Source: Lysobacterales bacterium (GTDB lineage Bacteria > Pseudomonadota > Gammaproteobacteria > Xanthomonadales > SZUA-5). From it: a stretch of DNA of 21,261 bases. The stretch's first letter is position 1; the number at the start of each line of letters is the position of its first letter. The position numbers were made by a program, and so were the translations under genes. Positions 1 through 7,121 of this stretch are shown piece by piece. Below the pieces are notes generated by a model that was given only the letters and a program-made list of their open reading frames with translations, did no database searches and was not told the origin of the DNA. The DNA lies in contig JANJUH010000189.1 of the NCBI GenBank assembly GCA_024710675.1, positions 1 through 21,261 on the forward strand, in the 5' to 3' direction.

Positions 1-683
1 CGCTCGCGGGCCTCGGCGTCGCGGAAGGCGGCTTCGCGCTTGCCCTCGGCCTCGAGGATGGCGGCCTGCTTGTCGCCCTCGGCGCGCAGGATCTCGGCGG
101 CGCGCTGGCCCTCGGCCTCCAGGATGTTGGCGCGCTTCTCGCGCTCGGCCTTCATCTGCCTGGCCATCGAATCGACGAGGTCGCGCGGCGGCTGGATGTC
201 CTTGAGCTCGATGCGGTTGACCTTGATGCCCCAGGGATGGGTGGCCTCGTCGACCACGCGCAGCAACTTGGCATTGATCTCGTCGCGCTTGCTCAGCGAC
301 TCGTCGAGGTCCATCGAGCCGATCGCGGTACGGATGTTGGTCATCACCAGCGCGATGATGGCGGGCTCGAGCGTCGAGACCTCGTAGGCCGCCTTGGCCG
401 CGTCGAGCACCTGGAAGAAGACCACGCCATCGACCTTGACCACCGCGTTGTCCTTGGTGATGACGTCCTGCGAGGGCACATCGAGCACCTGTTCCATCAT
501 GTTCTGCTTGCGACCGACGCTGTCGATCAGCGGGATCAGGAAGCCGAGACCCGGTTCGAGCGTGTAGATGTAGCGGCCGAAGCGCTCCACCGTCCAGTGG
601 AAGCCTTGCGGCACGAAGCGTACCGAGCGAAAGACGATGACGGCGACGAAGCCGAGGAAGACCAGCGTGACGACGTTTTCCAT
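1..683 (-). CDS. qmcA: SPFH/stomatin-family membrane protein, QmcA-like (partial, 3' end beyond window)
   Basis: The visible part is 227 codons from an ATG at 683; the gene continues past base 1. One N-terminal membrane segment (about residues 4-19) is followed by an SPFH/Band-7 domain (about 20-180) with RFVPQGFHWTVERFGRY and the stretch NRIELKDIQPP (156-166), both typical of QmcA/stomatin-like proteins. From about residue 188 a charged coiled coil begins, built of 11-residue units (EAEGQRAAEIL, RAEGDKQAAIL, EAEGKREAAFR). The family usually has a little over 300 residues, so roughly 80-90 are missing here. Such proteins form membrane-anchored oligomers tied to envelope and membrane-protein quality control, and are often encoded next to an NfeD-like partner, which would lie off the left edge. 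No strong Shine-Dalgarno is seen before the ATG. Family is certain; the exact subfamily name is inferred. Confidence 0.9.
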   Translation of the reverse strand, partial: MENVVTLVFLGFVAVIVFRSVRFVPQGFHWTVERFGRYIYTLEPGLGFLIPLIDSVGRKQNMMEQVLDVPSQDVITKDNAVVKVDGVVFFQVLDAAKAAYEVSTLEPAIIALVMTNIRTAIGSMDLDESLSKRDEINAKLLRVVDEATHPWGIKVNRIELKDIQPPRDLVDSMARQMKAEREKRANILEAEGQRAAEILRAEGDKQAAILEAEGKREAAFRDAEARE

Positions 684-850
684 CGGGGCGAGCTCGGCTG
701 CAGGACAGGCCTCGAAACTAGCGCAAGCGCTGCCCCGGCGCCGGATCCGGGATTGTTTTGAGTCGAGACTCATCGACCGGACTAGCCAAGCCGGACAGAT
801 TGGCTTCACAATCGCCCTGCCCCGATCGTTCCATTCCAGGAGATCCATTG

Positions 851-1540
851 ATGCGCAACCATCTGATCACCGCGGCCCTGCTCGCCGCCCTGTCGACGCC
901 GGCCCTTGCCCAGGACGAAGAGGACTCGGGTCCGTTCTCGTTCAACATCGGCGTCGTCAGCGACTACGATTTCCGCGGCGTCTCCCAGACCAACGAGGGG
1001 CCGGCCATCCAGGGCGGCATGGATTACGCCCACGACAGCGGCTTCTACGCCGGCGTCTGGGCCTCCAACGTCGATTTCGTCGACGGCGACCGCGCCAATG
1101 CCGAGATCGACTTCTACATCGGCTGGAATGCCGACCTCAACGAGACCGTCAATTTCGACGTCTCTCTGCTGCGCTATGCGTACCACGACCAGAGCGCTTA
1201 CAACTACAACGAACTGGTCTTCACGCTCGGCGTCGGTGAGTACCTCGGTTTCACGCTGGCCTATTCGAACGATGTGTTCAACAGCGACGAGACCGGCATC
1301 TACTACGCGGTCAACGGCAGCTACCCGCTGCCCTGGGCCGATTTGACGCTGTCCGGCAGCTTCGGTCACTACGACCTCGACGACGCGCTCGGCGACTCCT
1401 ACCAGGATGTCAAGGTCGGTCTTGGCAAGTCCTTCGGCCCGATGGACGTCAGCCTGTCATGGGTGCACGCCACCGACGACATCGACTGGGGCGACAACGG
1501 CGGCAGCCGCGTCGTGCTCGGCACCGTCTGGACCTTCTGA
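851..1540 (+). CDS. TorF-family putative porin (TIGR02001-like), secreted beta-barrel candidate
   Basis: A 229-residue protein whose first 20 residues are a signal peptide (MRNHLITAALLAALSTPALA, cleaved before QDEE). The start at 851 is chosen because AGGAG lies at 838-842 with proper spacing and the signal peptide begins there; the open frame extends further upstream without support. The mature part alternates polar and hydrophobic residues, is rich in Tyr, Asp, Asn and Gly, and ends in Phe (VVLGTVWTF), as expected of outer-membrane beta-barrels. The early segment with VSDYDFRGVSQTNEGPAIQGG matches the conserved N-terminal pattern of the TIGR02001/TorF putative porin family. The substrate is unknown. 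A long GC-rich hairpin follows the stop at 1559-1590. Nothing nearby identifies a pathway. Confidence 0.85.
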   Translation: MRNHLITAALLAALSTPALAQDEEDSGPFSFNIGVVSDYDFRGVSQTNEGPAIQGGMDYAHDSGFYAGVWASNVDFVDGDRANAEIDFYIGWNADLNETVNFDVSLLRYAYHDQSAYNYNELVFTLGVGEYLGFTLAYSNDVFNSDETGIYYAVNGSYPLPWADLTLSGSFGHYDLDDALGDSYQDVKVGLGKSFGPMDVSLSWVHATDDIDWGDNGGSRVVLGTVWTF

Positions 1541-1558
1541 TCGGTTGATGGCTTTGAC

Positions 1559-1590
1559 GACCGGGGCGCGGTCTCTGTCGCGCCCCGGTC
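1559..1590 (+). terminator. Perfect 12-bp hairpin after the porin gene, possible terminator
   Basis: GACCGGGGCGCG (1559-1570) and CGCGCCCCGGTC (1579-1590) are exact reverse complements around an 8-base loop, starting 18 bases after the porin stop and ending 16 bases before the next ATG. No T-tract follows, so it is not a classical intrinsic terminator. It could block 3' exonucleases, attenuate read-through, or affect translation of the amidotransferase gene. Confidence 0.5.
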
Positions 1591-1606
1591 GACGTCAGGC
1601 CTGCCG

Positions 1607-2350
1607 ATGAGGCTGCTCGTCTTCCAGCATGTCGCCGCCGAGCCTCTCGGCACGCTCGACCCGCTGATCCGCGCGCGCGGCCATCGCATCCGCTTCGTCA
1701 ATTTCGAACGCCATCCCGAGGCCGAGCCGAAAGTCGATCGCTACCGGGGCCTCGTGGTACTCGGCGGGCCGATGAACGTCGAGGATCATCCCCGCCGCCC
1801 GCACCTCCTCGCCGAGATGCGCGCGATCGAGGCGGCACTGCGCCAGGACAAGCCGGTGCTCGGAATCTGCCTCGGCGCGCAATTGCTCGCCCATGTGCTG
1901 GGCGCGCCGGTACGCCGGCACGAGCGTTCGGAGATCGGCTGGTATCCGCTGGAAACCACGAGTGCCGGAGCCGAAGATCCGGTCTTCGCGCCGCTGGCGC
2001 CCAGTTCGCCGGTCTTCCAGTGGCACCATTACACCTACGATCTGCCCGCCGGCGCCGTGCAACTGGCGCGCACGCCGAGTTGCGAGCAGCAGGCTTTTCG
2101 CTACGGGAATGGCGCCTACGGCGTGCAGTTCCACCCGGAGGTCGATGCGCGCCTGGTCGCGCGCTGGCTGGCGCGGCCGGACTATGCCCGCGAACTCGCC
2201 GGGGCCGGCCTGCCGCACGATTCGGCGGCGGTTGCCGCGGCCACATCCGAGCGTGCCCGGGAGATGGCAGCACGTGCCGAAGCCTTCTTCCACGGCTTCC
2301 TCGACCTGATCGGCCGCCCGCGCCGGCGCACCGTACTGCCCTCGCGCTGA
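1607..2350 (+). CDS. Class I glutamine amidotransferase (GMP-synthase-like GATase1 domain protein)
   Basis: A 247-residue single-domain protein. The GATase1 triad is complete: the nucleophile Cys88 sits in PVLGICLGAQLLAHVLG, and His176 and Glu178 are in VQFHPEVD. The oxyanion-side motif LVVLGGPMNVEDH (49-61) and the conserved QWHHYTYDLPAGA (138-150) are those of stand-alone GMP-synthase-like amidotransferases, the group annotated as GuaA-like or type 1 glutamine amidotransferase. Such proteins hydrolyse glutamine or a gamma-glutamyl compound; with no synthetase domain attached, the acceptor cannot be told from sequence. It is probably cytoplasmic, with no signal peptide. It starts just after a GC-rich hairpin, with no strong Shine-Dalgarno. 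The neighbours, a porin and a secreted dehydrogenase, give no functional clue. Confidence 0.88.
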   Translation: MRLLVFQHVAAEPLGTLDPLIRARGHRIRFVNFERHPEAEPKVDRYRGLVVLGGPMNVEDHPRRPHLLAEMRAIEAALRQDKPVLGICLGAQLLAHVLGAPVRRHERSEIGWYPLETTSAGAEDPVFAPLAPSSPVFQWHHYTYDLPAGAVQLARTPSCEQQAFRYGNGAYGVQFHPEVDARLVARWLARPDYARELAGAGLPHDSAAVAAATSERAREMAARAEAFFHGFLDLIGRPRRRTVLPSR

Positions 2351-2420
2351 AGCGCTTCACACATCGCGGCTGTCGCAGGCGCGTATCCTGCGGACCGTCG
2401 GAATGTCGTGGAGTCTCCTG

Positions 2421-3710
2421 ATGCGTCTCATCGCTGCCGTTCTGGCGCTGGCCTTCGCCGGTGCTTCCCACGCCCAGTTGCCGCCCGATCTGCGCCTGGA
2501 GACCGTGTTTGCGGCGGGCACTTTCAGCTCGCCACTCGCGGTTCGTCATGCCGGTGATGGCAGTGGGCGCTATTTCGTCGTGCAGCGTGGTGGCGTGGTG
2601 CGCGTGGTGCGCGATGGCGTGCTGCTGGCGACCCCGCTGGTGTCGATCAGCGTGCCCACCAGCGGTGAGCGCGGCCTGCTCGGGCTGGCTTTCCACCCCA
2701 ACTACAACGGCAGCAGCGAGCGGCGCTTCTATCTGTCGTACACCAGTTCCGCAAGCGGCAATCCGCACGCGATCGCCGAGTTCCAGACCCAGGTGGGCAA
2801 CCCGGATGTGGCCGATGCCGGTAGCCGGCGCGAAGTGATCTCGGTACCCGATCTCGCCAGCAATCACAATGGCGGCGATCTGCAGTTCGGCCCCGACGGC
2901 TACCTCTACTGGGCCATCGGCGACGGCGGCCCGCAGGGTGATCCGCATGGCTTCGCCCAGTGCCTGTGGAGCAAGCCTGCCGACAACAATCCGTCCAATT
3001 GCAGCCCCGGCGCCGGCACCAACTACTATCTGCTCGGCAAGATCCTGCGCATCGATCCCACACCGACCACCAGTGCCACCGCGGAGATGTGTGCGGCGAC
3101 ACCTGGCCAGCCGGCCGGCTACAGCATCCCGCCCAACAATCCCTTCGTCGGCAGCAGCAACACCTGCGACGAGATCGTCCACTACGGGATGCGCAATCCC
3201 TGGCGCATCTCCTTCGACCGGCTGAACGGCGATCTCTACGTCGGCGATGTCGGCCAGGGCAACTGGGAAGAGACCACGCGGATTCCCTTCAACAACTTCG
3301 GTTTCAACCTCGGCTGGCGCTGCTTCGAGGGCACGGTGGCCTACAACTCCACGGGCCCCTGCAATCCCACACCGGCCGTCCTGATGCCCTTCCAGACCTA
3401 CAACCACTCGGCCGGGCGCTGCTCGATCACCGGCGGCTATCGCTATCGCGGACCCATCGTGGCGCTGCAGAACACCTATTTCAGCGGCGATGCCTGCACC
3501 GGCGAGGTCTTTTACGCCCAGTTCGACGGCACCAATTGGACGCCCGGGGTGGGTAGCGTGCAGGTCTTCAACAACAACAACCCCTCCTTCGGCTTCTACG
3601 GCCTGACCGGCTTCGGCGAGGACGAGGAGGGCAATCTGTACATGCCGAACATGAGCAACGGCGCCTTGTACCGCTTCACGGTGACGCTGTACGCCAACGG
3701 CTTCGAGTAG
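2421..3710 (+). CDS. Secreted PQQ-dependent sugar dehydrogenase (GSDH / soluble aldose dehydrogenase family)
   Basis: A 429-residue exported protein with signal peptide MRLIAAVLALAFAGASHA. The ATG at 2421 is preferred over the one at 2403 because GGAG at 2410-2413 is well spaced for it. Beta-propeller motifs of the GSDH family appear in order: GLLGLAFHPNY (85-95), SNHNGGDLQFGPDGYLYWAIG (about 147-167, with the conserved His149), LGKILRIDP (205-213), GMRNPWRISFD (256-266) and DLYVGDVGQGNWEE (271-284). It is longer than YliI-type enzymes (about 370 residues), mainly through a loop at about 178-252 and later insertions. These carry eight cysteines (181, 194, 224, 249, 301, 314, 334, 359), which suggests disulfides in the periplasm or outside the cell. 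The expected reaction is oxidation of an aldose with PQQ as cofactor; the sugar is unknown. The protein ends in LYANGFE. No PQQ synthesis genes are in the window. Confidence 0.85.
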   Translation: MRLIAAVLALAFAGASHAQLPPDLRLETVFAAGTFSSPLAVRHAGDGSGRYFVVQRGGVVRVVRDGVLLATPLVSISVPTSGERGLLGLAFHPNYNGSSERRFYLSYTSSASGNPHAIAEFQTQVGNPDVADAGSRREVISVPDLASNHNGGDLQFGPDGYLYWAIGDGGPQGDPHGFAQCLWSKPADNNPSNCSPGAGTNYYLLGKILRIDPTPTTSATAEMCAATPGQPAGYSIPPNNPFVGSSNTCDEIVHYGMRNPWRISFDRLNGDLYVGDVGQGNWEETTRIPFNNFGFNLGWRCFEGTVAYNSTGPCNPTPAVLMPFQTYNHSAGRCSITGGYRYRGPIVALQNTYFSGDACTGEVFYAQFDGTNWTPGVGSVQVFNNNNPSFGFYGLTGFGEDEEGNLYMPNMSNGALYRFTVTLYANGFE

Positions 3711-3748
3711 CGGACCCGGTCGACGGCTCAGCTTTGCGTGCAGCGAAG

Positions 3749-3846
3749 CAGGGGCAAGGGGCGGGGGGCGGGGGCCTGATCCCAGCCTTCAATGGACGCT
3801 GTGCCGAGGGCCCAGACTCCTGCCCCTTGCCCCGTGCCCCTTTTCC
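3749..3846. repeat. G-rich/C-rich dispersed inverted repeat, copy 1 (G-quadruplex-prone)
   Basis: The left arm starts CAGGGGCAAGGGGC at 3749 and contains four long G runs (3751-3754, 3758-3761, 3763-3768, 3770-3774) with loops of 3, 1 and 1 bases. The right arm (3815-3846) contains TGCCCCTTGCCCC, the reverse complement of GGGGCAAGGGGCA. About 40 bases of unrelated spacer lie between the arms. The same design recurs at 21169-21261. It fills the gap between the convergent sugar dehydrogenase and trxC genes and may act as a transcription barrier. Confidence 0.7.
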
Positions 3847-3875
3847 ACCGCCACGCCGCAGCAAACGGCCGCCTA

Positions 3876-4316
3876 TCAGCCCGTCAAGGCCTCCGCCACG
3901 AAGCGCACGATGTCGTTCGCGCCCAGGGCACCCTGGGTGCGCGCGATCTCGCGCCCGCCGTGGTAGAGCGCCAGCGTCGGGATGCTCTGGATGCGCAGTG
4001 CGCCACCGATCTGCTGGTGCGCCTCGATATCGATCTTGGCGACTCGAACGCGCGGTTCCAGGCGCTGGGTGGCGGCGACGAGTTGTGGCGCCATCTGCCG
4101 GCAGGGACCGCACCAGGGCGCCCAGAAGTCGACCAGAACCGGCTGTTCGGAGCGCTCGAGCAGATGGCGAAAGCCATCCGCATCGAGCTCGACCGGCTTT
4201 CCGCCGTAGAGCAGCGCCTTGCAGCGACCGCAGGTGGGCTTGGCGTCCAGTCCTTCGACCGGGATACGATTGACCGCCGCGCAGGCGGGACAGACCACAT
4301 GTAGGGTTTCGGACAC
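3876..4316 (-). CDS. trxC: Thioredoxin 2 (TrxC), zinc-binding thioredoxin
   Basis: A 146-residue cytoplasmic protein, close to the 139 of E. coli Trx2. It has the N-terminal zinc module of two CxxC pairs (Cys9/Cys12 in CPAC, Cys29/Cys32 in CGRC) that distinguishes TrxC from TrxA. The redox centre WCGPC (Cys69/Cys72) lies in VDFWAPWCGPCRQMAP, and the cis-proline segment SIPTLALYHGG follows. It reduces disulfides in cytoplasmic proteins with electrons from thioredoxin reductase; in other bacteria trxC is often induced by oxidative stress. The start codon is GTG at 4314-4316, read on the minus strand, with GAGG shortly upstream; no ATG lies in frame before the zinc motif. It is divergent from bioC and convergent with the sugar dehydrogenase gene. 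Confidence 0.95.
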   Translation of the reverse strand: MSETLHVVCPACAAVNRIPVEGLDAKPTCGRCKALLYGGKPVELDADGFRHLLERSEQPVLVDFWAPWCGPCRQMAPQLVAATQRLEPRVRVAKIDIEAHQQIGGALRIQSIPTLALYHGGREIARTQGALGANDIVRFVAEALTG

Positions 4317-4451
4317 CGGGACCTCGCCGAGGGACTGCTGATGGCGCTGGATGTGGGGGCGCGCGGCGCGCTTGCAATGGCGGCGGTCTTGCAGTGGCGC
4401 CCGTCAGCGCGGAGCATGCGCGGCCCGGGCCGCCCACTCCTCCGCCACCAC

Positions 4452-5330
4452 ATGTCTTTGGATTTCGCCCGGGTCCGCCGCGCCTTCAGCGCAGCCGCAC
4501 CCGCCTACGAAGCGATCGCCCGGTTGCAGGCGGGCATCGGCGACGAGCTGTACGAGCGCCTGGACGTGGTCCAGGCCGCCCCGTCGCGGGTGCTGGACGT
4601 GGGCTCCGGCACCGGTCGGCTGGCCGCGCGGCTCAAGCAACGCTGGCCACAGGCCGAGGTGCTGTGTGTCGATGTGGCCGTCGGCATGCTGCGCCAGGCG
4701 CGCAAGCGCGCCGGCCTGTTCAAGCCGCTGCGGCGCGTCGCCGGCGACGCCCGTGCTCTGCCGCTGACCGACCGCAGTGTGGATCTGCTCGTTTCCAGCC
4801 TGTGCCTGCAGTGGCTGGACGATCCGGCGCCGGCTTTTCGCGAGTTCGCGCGCGTGTTGCGGCCCGGCGGCTGGATGCTCTTCACGACCTTCGGGCCGGA
4901 CACGCTGCGCGAGTTGCGCGAAGCATGGGCCGCCGTGGATGGCGGCGTTCACGTGCACCGCTTCCTCGATGTCATGGATATCGGCAACAGTGTGATGGCC
5001 CAGGGCTTTTCCCATCCGATGTTCGATGTCGAGCGCCACGCCAGCCACTATCCGGATGTGCGCAGCCTGATGCAGGAGCTGAAGGGCATCGGTGCCGGCA
5101 ATGCCGACCAGGGTCGCCGCCGCGGATTGACCGGGCGCCGGGCTTTTGCGGCCATGCAGTCGCATTACGAATGTTTGAGGGGGCCAAAGGGCCTGCCTGC
5201 CAGTTGGGAGGTCATCTATGGCCAGGCGCAGGCGCCAGCCGAAGGCCAGCCGCTGCGCCGGGGTGGGGCGGAAATGGCGCGTTTTGACGTCGAGTCAATG
5301 CGAGCGGCGCTGCGGCGGCCGCGCTCGTAG
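4452..5330 (+). CDS. bioC: Malonyl-ACP O-methyltransferase BioC (biotin synthesis)
   Basis: A 292-residue class I SAM-dependent methyltransferase. Motif I is VLDVGSGTGRLAARL (about 48-62). The features typical of BioC are VSSLCLQWLDDPAPAFREFARVLRPGG, then FTTFGPDTLRELREAW, HRFLDVMDIGNSVMAQGF and LKGIGAGNADQGRRRGLTGR. BioC methylates the free carboxyl of malonyl-ACP so that the fatty acid synthesis cycle can build pimeloyl-ACP. The start is uncertain. The ATG at 4452 fits the family N-terminus (DFARVRRAFSAAAPAYE), but an in-frame ATG at 4341 has the better ribosome site (GAGGGA at 4329-4334) and would add 37 Arg/Gly-rich residues. The last codon TAG is formed by the leading GTAG of a repeat that begins at 5327. 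No other bio genes are in the window; in xanthomonads bioC is often with bioF and bioH. Confidence 0.88.
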   Translation: MSLDFARVRRAFSAAAPAYEAIARLQAGIGDELYERLDVVQAAPSRVLDVGSGTGRLAARLKQRWPQAEVLCVDVAVGMLRQARKRAGLFKPLRRVAGDARALPLTDRSVDLLVSSLCLQWLDDPAPAFREFARVLRPGGWMLFTTFGPDTLRELREAWAAVDGGVHVHRFLDVMDIGNSVMAQGFSHPMFDVERHASHYPDVRSLMQELKGIGAGNADQGRRRGLTGRRAFAAMQSHYECLRGPKGLPASWEVIYGQAQAPAEGQPLRRGGAEMARFDVESMRAALRRPRS

Positions 5331-5364
5331 CCCGCGTTGACCGCTGAAGGCGGGCTACGCGGGT
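5327..5364. repeat. REP-like palindrome A, copy 1 (overlaps bioC stop)
   Basis: GTAGCCCGC (5327-5335) and GCGGGCTAC (5350-5358) are exact reverse complements, followed by GCGGGT. The TAG of the leading GTAG is the bioC stop codon. A 5' GTAG is characteristic of REPs mobilised by RAYT (TnpA-REP) proteins, but no RAYT gene is in this window. Confidence 0.75.
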
Positions 5365-5377
5365 ACTTGCCGCAAAT

Positions 5378-5416
5378 CCCACGCGGGTAGCGCCTGCGGC
5401 GCAACCCACGCTACCC
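5378..5416. repeat. REP-like palindrome, inner element of the cluster
   Basis: GGGTAGCG (5385-5392) and CGCTACCC (5409-5416) are exact reverse complements; the inner bases CGCCTGCGGCG also form a small stem. CCCACGC flanks both sides. It lies between two copies of palindrome A and resembles the common GGGTAGCG...CGCTACCC intergenic repeats of gammaproteobacteria. CCGGACATCCGG (5415-5426) adds one more short stem. Confidence 0.65.
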
Positions 5417-5428
5417 GGACATCCGGAT

Positions 5429-5464
5429 GTAGCCCGCGTTGGCCGTGCAGCGGACTACGCGGGT
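5429..5464. repeat. REP-like palindrome A, copy 2
   Basis: It starts GTAGCCCGCGTTG exactly like the copy at 5327 and ends ACTACGCGGGT against GCTACGCGGGT in copy 1. The stem is less perfect (GTAGcCCGC against GCGGaCTAC). The element ends 10 bases before the smg stop codon, so the cluster fills the whole gap between the convergent bioC and smg genes. Confidence 0.7.
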
Positions 5465-5474
5465 GGCAGCGGGC

Positions 5475-5951
5475 TCAATTCAGGGAGCCATCCGGCTCGA
5501 ACATCAGGTTCTCGAGCCAGGAATAGGCGGCTTCTTCGCCGGGCTGGTTGAACAGCACCATCAGGATCAGCCACTTCAGCTCCTCGACGTCGACTTCGCC
5601 GACATCGAGCGCCATCACGCGGTCGAGGACCAGCTCGCGCTGGGCCGGCGAGAGCACACCCTGCTGCTCGAGGAACATCAGGAAGCCCTGGGCTTCGGCA
5701 TCGAGTCGTTCGCATTCCTCGGGGGCGAGCACGCGCACAGGACCGCCGTCGTTGAGCTCACGCGGCGCACAACTCGGCCGCAGCTCGGCCAGTTCGTCGA
5801 GCCAATCGAAGGCCTTGCGGATTTCCTGGGGGGTGAAGCCGGCGTCGAGCAGGGAGGTCTGGAGGGAATCCCGGTCCTCGTCGGCATCGGGATCATCAAT
5901 CACGAGGTTTTCGAACAGGTAACGCAGGACGTCCAGTACGTTCTCTTTCAT
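5475..5951 (-). CDS. smg: Smg family protein (DUF494)
   Basis: A 158-residue acidic protein starting MKENVLDVLRYLFENLV, with SLQTSLLDAGFTPQEIRKAF and LDWLDELAEL-type helices, then a long helical C-terminal part (LSPAQRELVLDRVMAL, VDVEELKWLILMVLFNQPG). Length, sequence and position just after dprA all match the Smg/DUF494 family, whose biochemical role is not established. The start at 5951 is chosen from the family N-terminus. An in-frame ATG at 5960 (MRGMKEN) overlaps the dprA stop as ATGA and may be used through translational coupling. Either way it is the last gene of a LysM-dprA-smg group. In xanthomonads topA usually follows; here the gene ends against a REP cluster and convergent bioC. 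Confidence 0.9.
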   Translation of the reverse strand: MKENVLDVLRYLFENLVIDDPDADEDRDSLQTSLLDAGFTPQEIRKAFDWLDELAELRPSCAPRELNDGGPVRVLAPEECERLDAEAQGFLMFLEQQGVLSPAQRELVLDRVMALDVGEVDVEELKWLILMVLFNQPGEEAAYSWLENLMFEPDGSLN

Positions 5952-5956
5952 GCCCC

Positions 5957-7069
5957 TCATCCGGCATGGCGGCTGTAGTTTCCGCCGGGATTGACCGTCA
6001 CTTCCCCTTCCAGCTCCATGCGCAGCAGCATGCTGGAAAGGGCAGGTATGGTCAATCGAGTGCGCCGGGCGAGCTCGTCCAGTGGCACCGGATCGTGACC
6101 GAGGGCCTTGCGCAACAGCGCGTAATCGGGGTCGTCCCGGCCGGCCCGGGACGGGCTGGCGCCGCGTGGGCGGGCTGCAGAGCCAGCAGTCGGCAGGCTC
6201 AGTGCCTGTTGCAGCTCGCGCACCATCGGCGCGAGCTCGTCGACGACTTCCTGCGCCGTCTCCACCAGCTTCGCACCTTCGCGGATCAACTGGTGGCAGC
6301 CACGCGCGACCGGGTTGTGGATCGAGCCCGGGATCGCATACACCTCGCGGCCCATCTCGGCGGCCAGGCGCGCGGTCGACAACGATCCGCTGGCCAGCCC
6401 CGCTTCGACGACCAGTGTGCCGAGCGCCAGCCCGGCGATGATGCGGTTGCGGCGCGGGAAGTGCTCGCGCCTGGGCTCGCTGCGCGGCGGGAACTCGCTG
6501 ACCAGGGCGCCCGCACCCTCGATCCGGCGTGCCAGTGCGGCGTTGCGGGCTGGATAGATGCGATCGAGACCGGTACCCAGCACCGCAATCGTCCGCCCGC
6601 CGCCGTCGAGCGCGCCGGCGTGGGCAGCGGCATCGATGCCCAGCGCGAGTCCGCTGGTGATCACGAAGCCGCGTTCGGCCAGGGCGCCGGCGAAATCGGC
6701 CGCCGTGGCCAGCCCGCCGGCCGTCGCCTGGCGACTCCCCACGATCGCCAGTTGCGGCGCCCACAACAGGTCCACGTCCCCGCGTACGAACAGCAATGGC
6801 GGAGGTGAGCCGATACGCGCGAGCAAGCCGGGGTAGGAGGCCTCGCCGAAACCGACGAGGCGGGTGCCGCTGTCGTCCAGCCAGCGGCGATCGAGATCGG
6901 CCTCGCGGCCGGCGTCGGTGACCTGGCCACGCGGCAGGCGCGCAGGAAGCAGCCGCGAGACCGCCAGCAGCGGATCGCCGCCGGCGGCTTCGAGCAGTTC
7001 TCGATACAGACGGGCTCCCGCGGTGGCGCGCAGCAGCCAGAGTTGGGCGTGGAGGATGTCGCCGCTCAT
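5957..7069 (-). CDS. dprA: DNA-processing protein DprA (Smf)
   Basis: A 370-residue cytoplasmic protein. The extended Rossmann fold of DprA is complete: AIVGSRQAT (108-116), SGLALGIDAAAH (139-150), VLGTGLDRIYP (163-173), the FPRRNRIIAGLA segment (204-215), and YAIPGSIHNPVARGCHQLI (244-262). A C-terminal winged-helix DML1-like part (about 325-367: LDELARRTRLTIPALSSMLL) is present, as in gammaproteobacterial members. DprA binds incoming single-stranded DNA and loads RecA during natural transformation. The start at 7069 gives the usual N-terminal helices (ILHAQLWLLR). The stop overlaps an ATG of smg as ATGA. A 52-base gap with a hairpin separates it from the upstream LysM gene. Confidence 0.96.
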   Translation of the reverse strand: MSGDILHAQLWLLRATAGARLYRELLEAAGGDPLLAVSRLLPARLPRGQVTDAGREADLDRRWLDDSGTRLVGFGEASYPGLLARIGSPPPLLFVRGDVDLLWAPQLAIVGSRQATAGGLATAADFAGALAERGFVITSGLALGIDAAAHAGALDGGGRTIAVLGTGLDRIYPARNAALARRIEGAGALVSEFPPRSEPRREHFPRRNRIIAGLALGTLVVEAGLASGSLSTARLAAEMGREVYAIPGSIHNPVARGCHQLIREGAKLVETAQEVVDELAPMVRELQQALSLPTAGSAARPRGASPSRAGRDDPDYALLRKALGHDPVPLDELARRTRLTIPALSSMLLRMELEGEVTVNPGGNYSRHAG

Positions 7070-7087
7070 TCGGCGCCCGCAGCTCCC

Positions 7088-7107
7088 GCGACGCCGGGTG
7101 GCGTCGC
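7088..7107. other. 8-bp hairpin between the LysM gene and dprA
   Basis: GCGACGCC (7088-7095) and GGCGTCGC (7100-7107) are exact reverse complements around a 4-base loop. There is no T-tract on either strand, so it is more likely an mRNA processing or stability element between two co-directional genes than a terminator. Confidence 0.45.
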
Positions 7108-7121
7108 AGGCGTGACCGCGC

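Noticed and set aside
784..805. AGCCAA-N10-TTGGCT inverted repeat upstream of the porin gene
   Set aside because: Six-base arms with a 10-base spacer are easily found by chance, no second copy exists nearby, and no convincing promoter boxes frame it.
1698..3407. 569-codon minus-strand frame opposite the amidotransferase and sugar dehydrogenase
   Set aside because: It spans two well-supported plus-strand genes and their gap, has low-complexity Arg/Gly/Ala composition and no recognisable motif.
5327..5464. Possible CRISPR array in the bioC-smg gap
   Set aside because: Only two like repeats, no regular spacer length, and the units are palindromic REP-like elements.
5952..6764. Upstream extension of the smg frame across dprA
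   Set aside because: Smg homology begins at MKENVLDV; the upstream part is Arg/Gly-rich antisense-free shadow of dprA in another frame.
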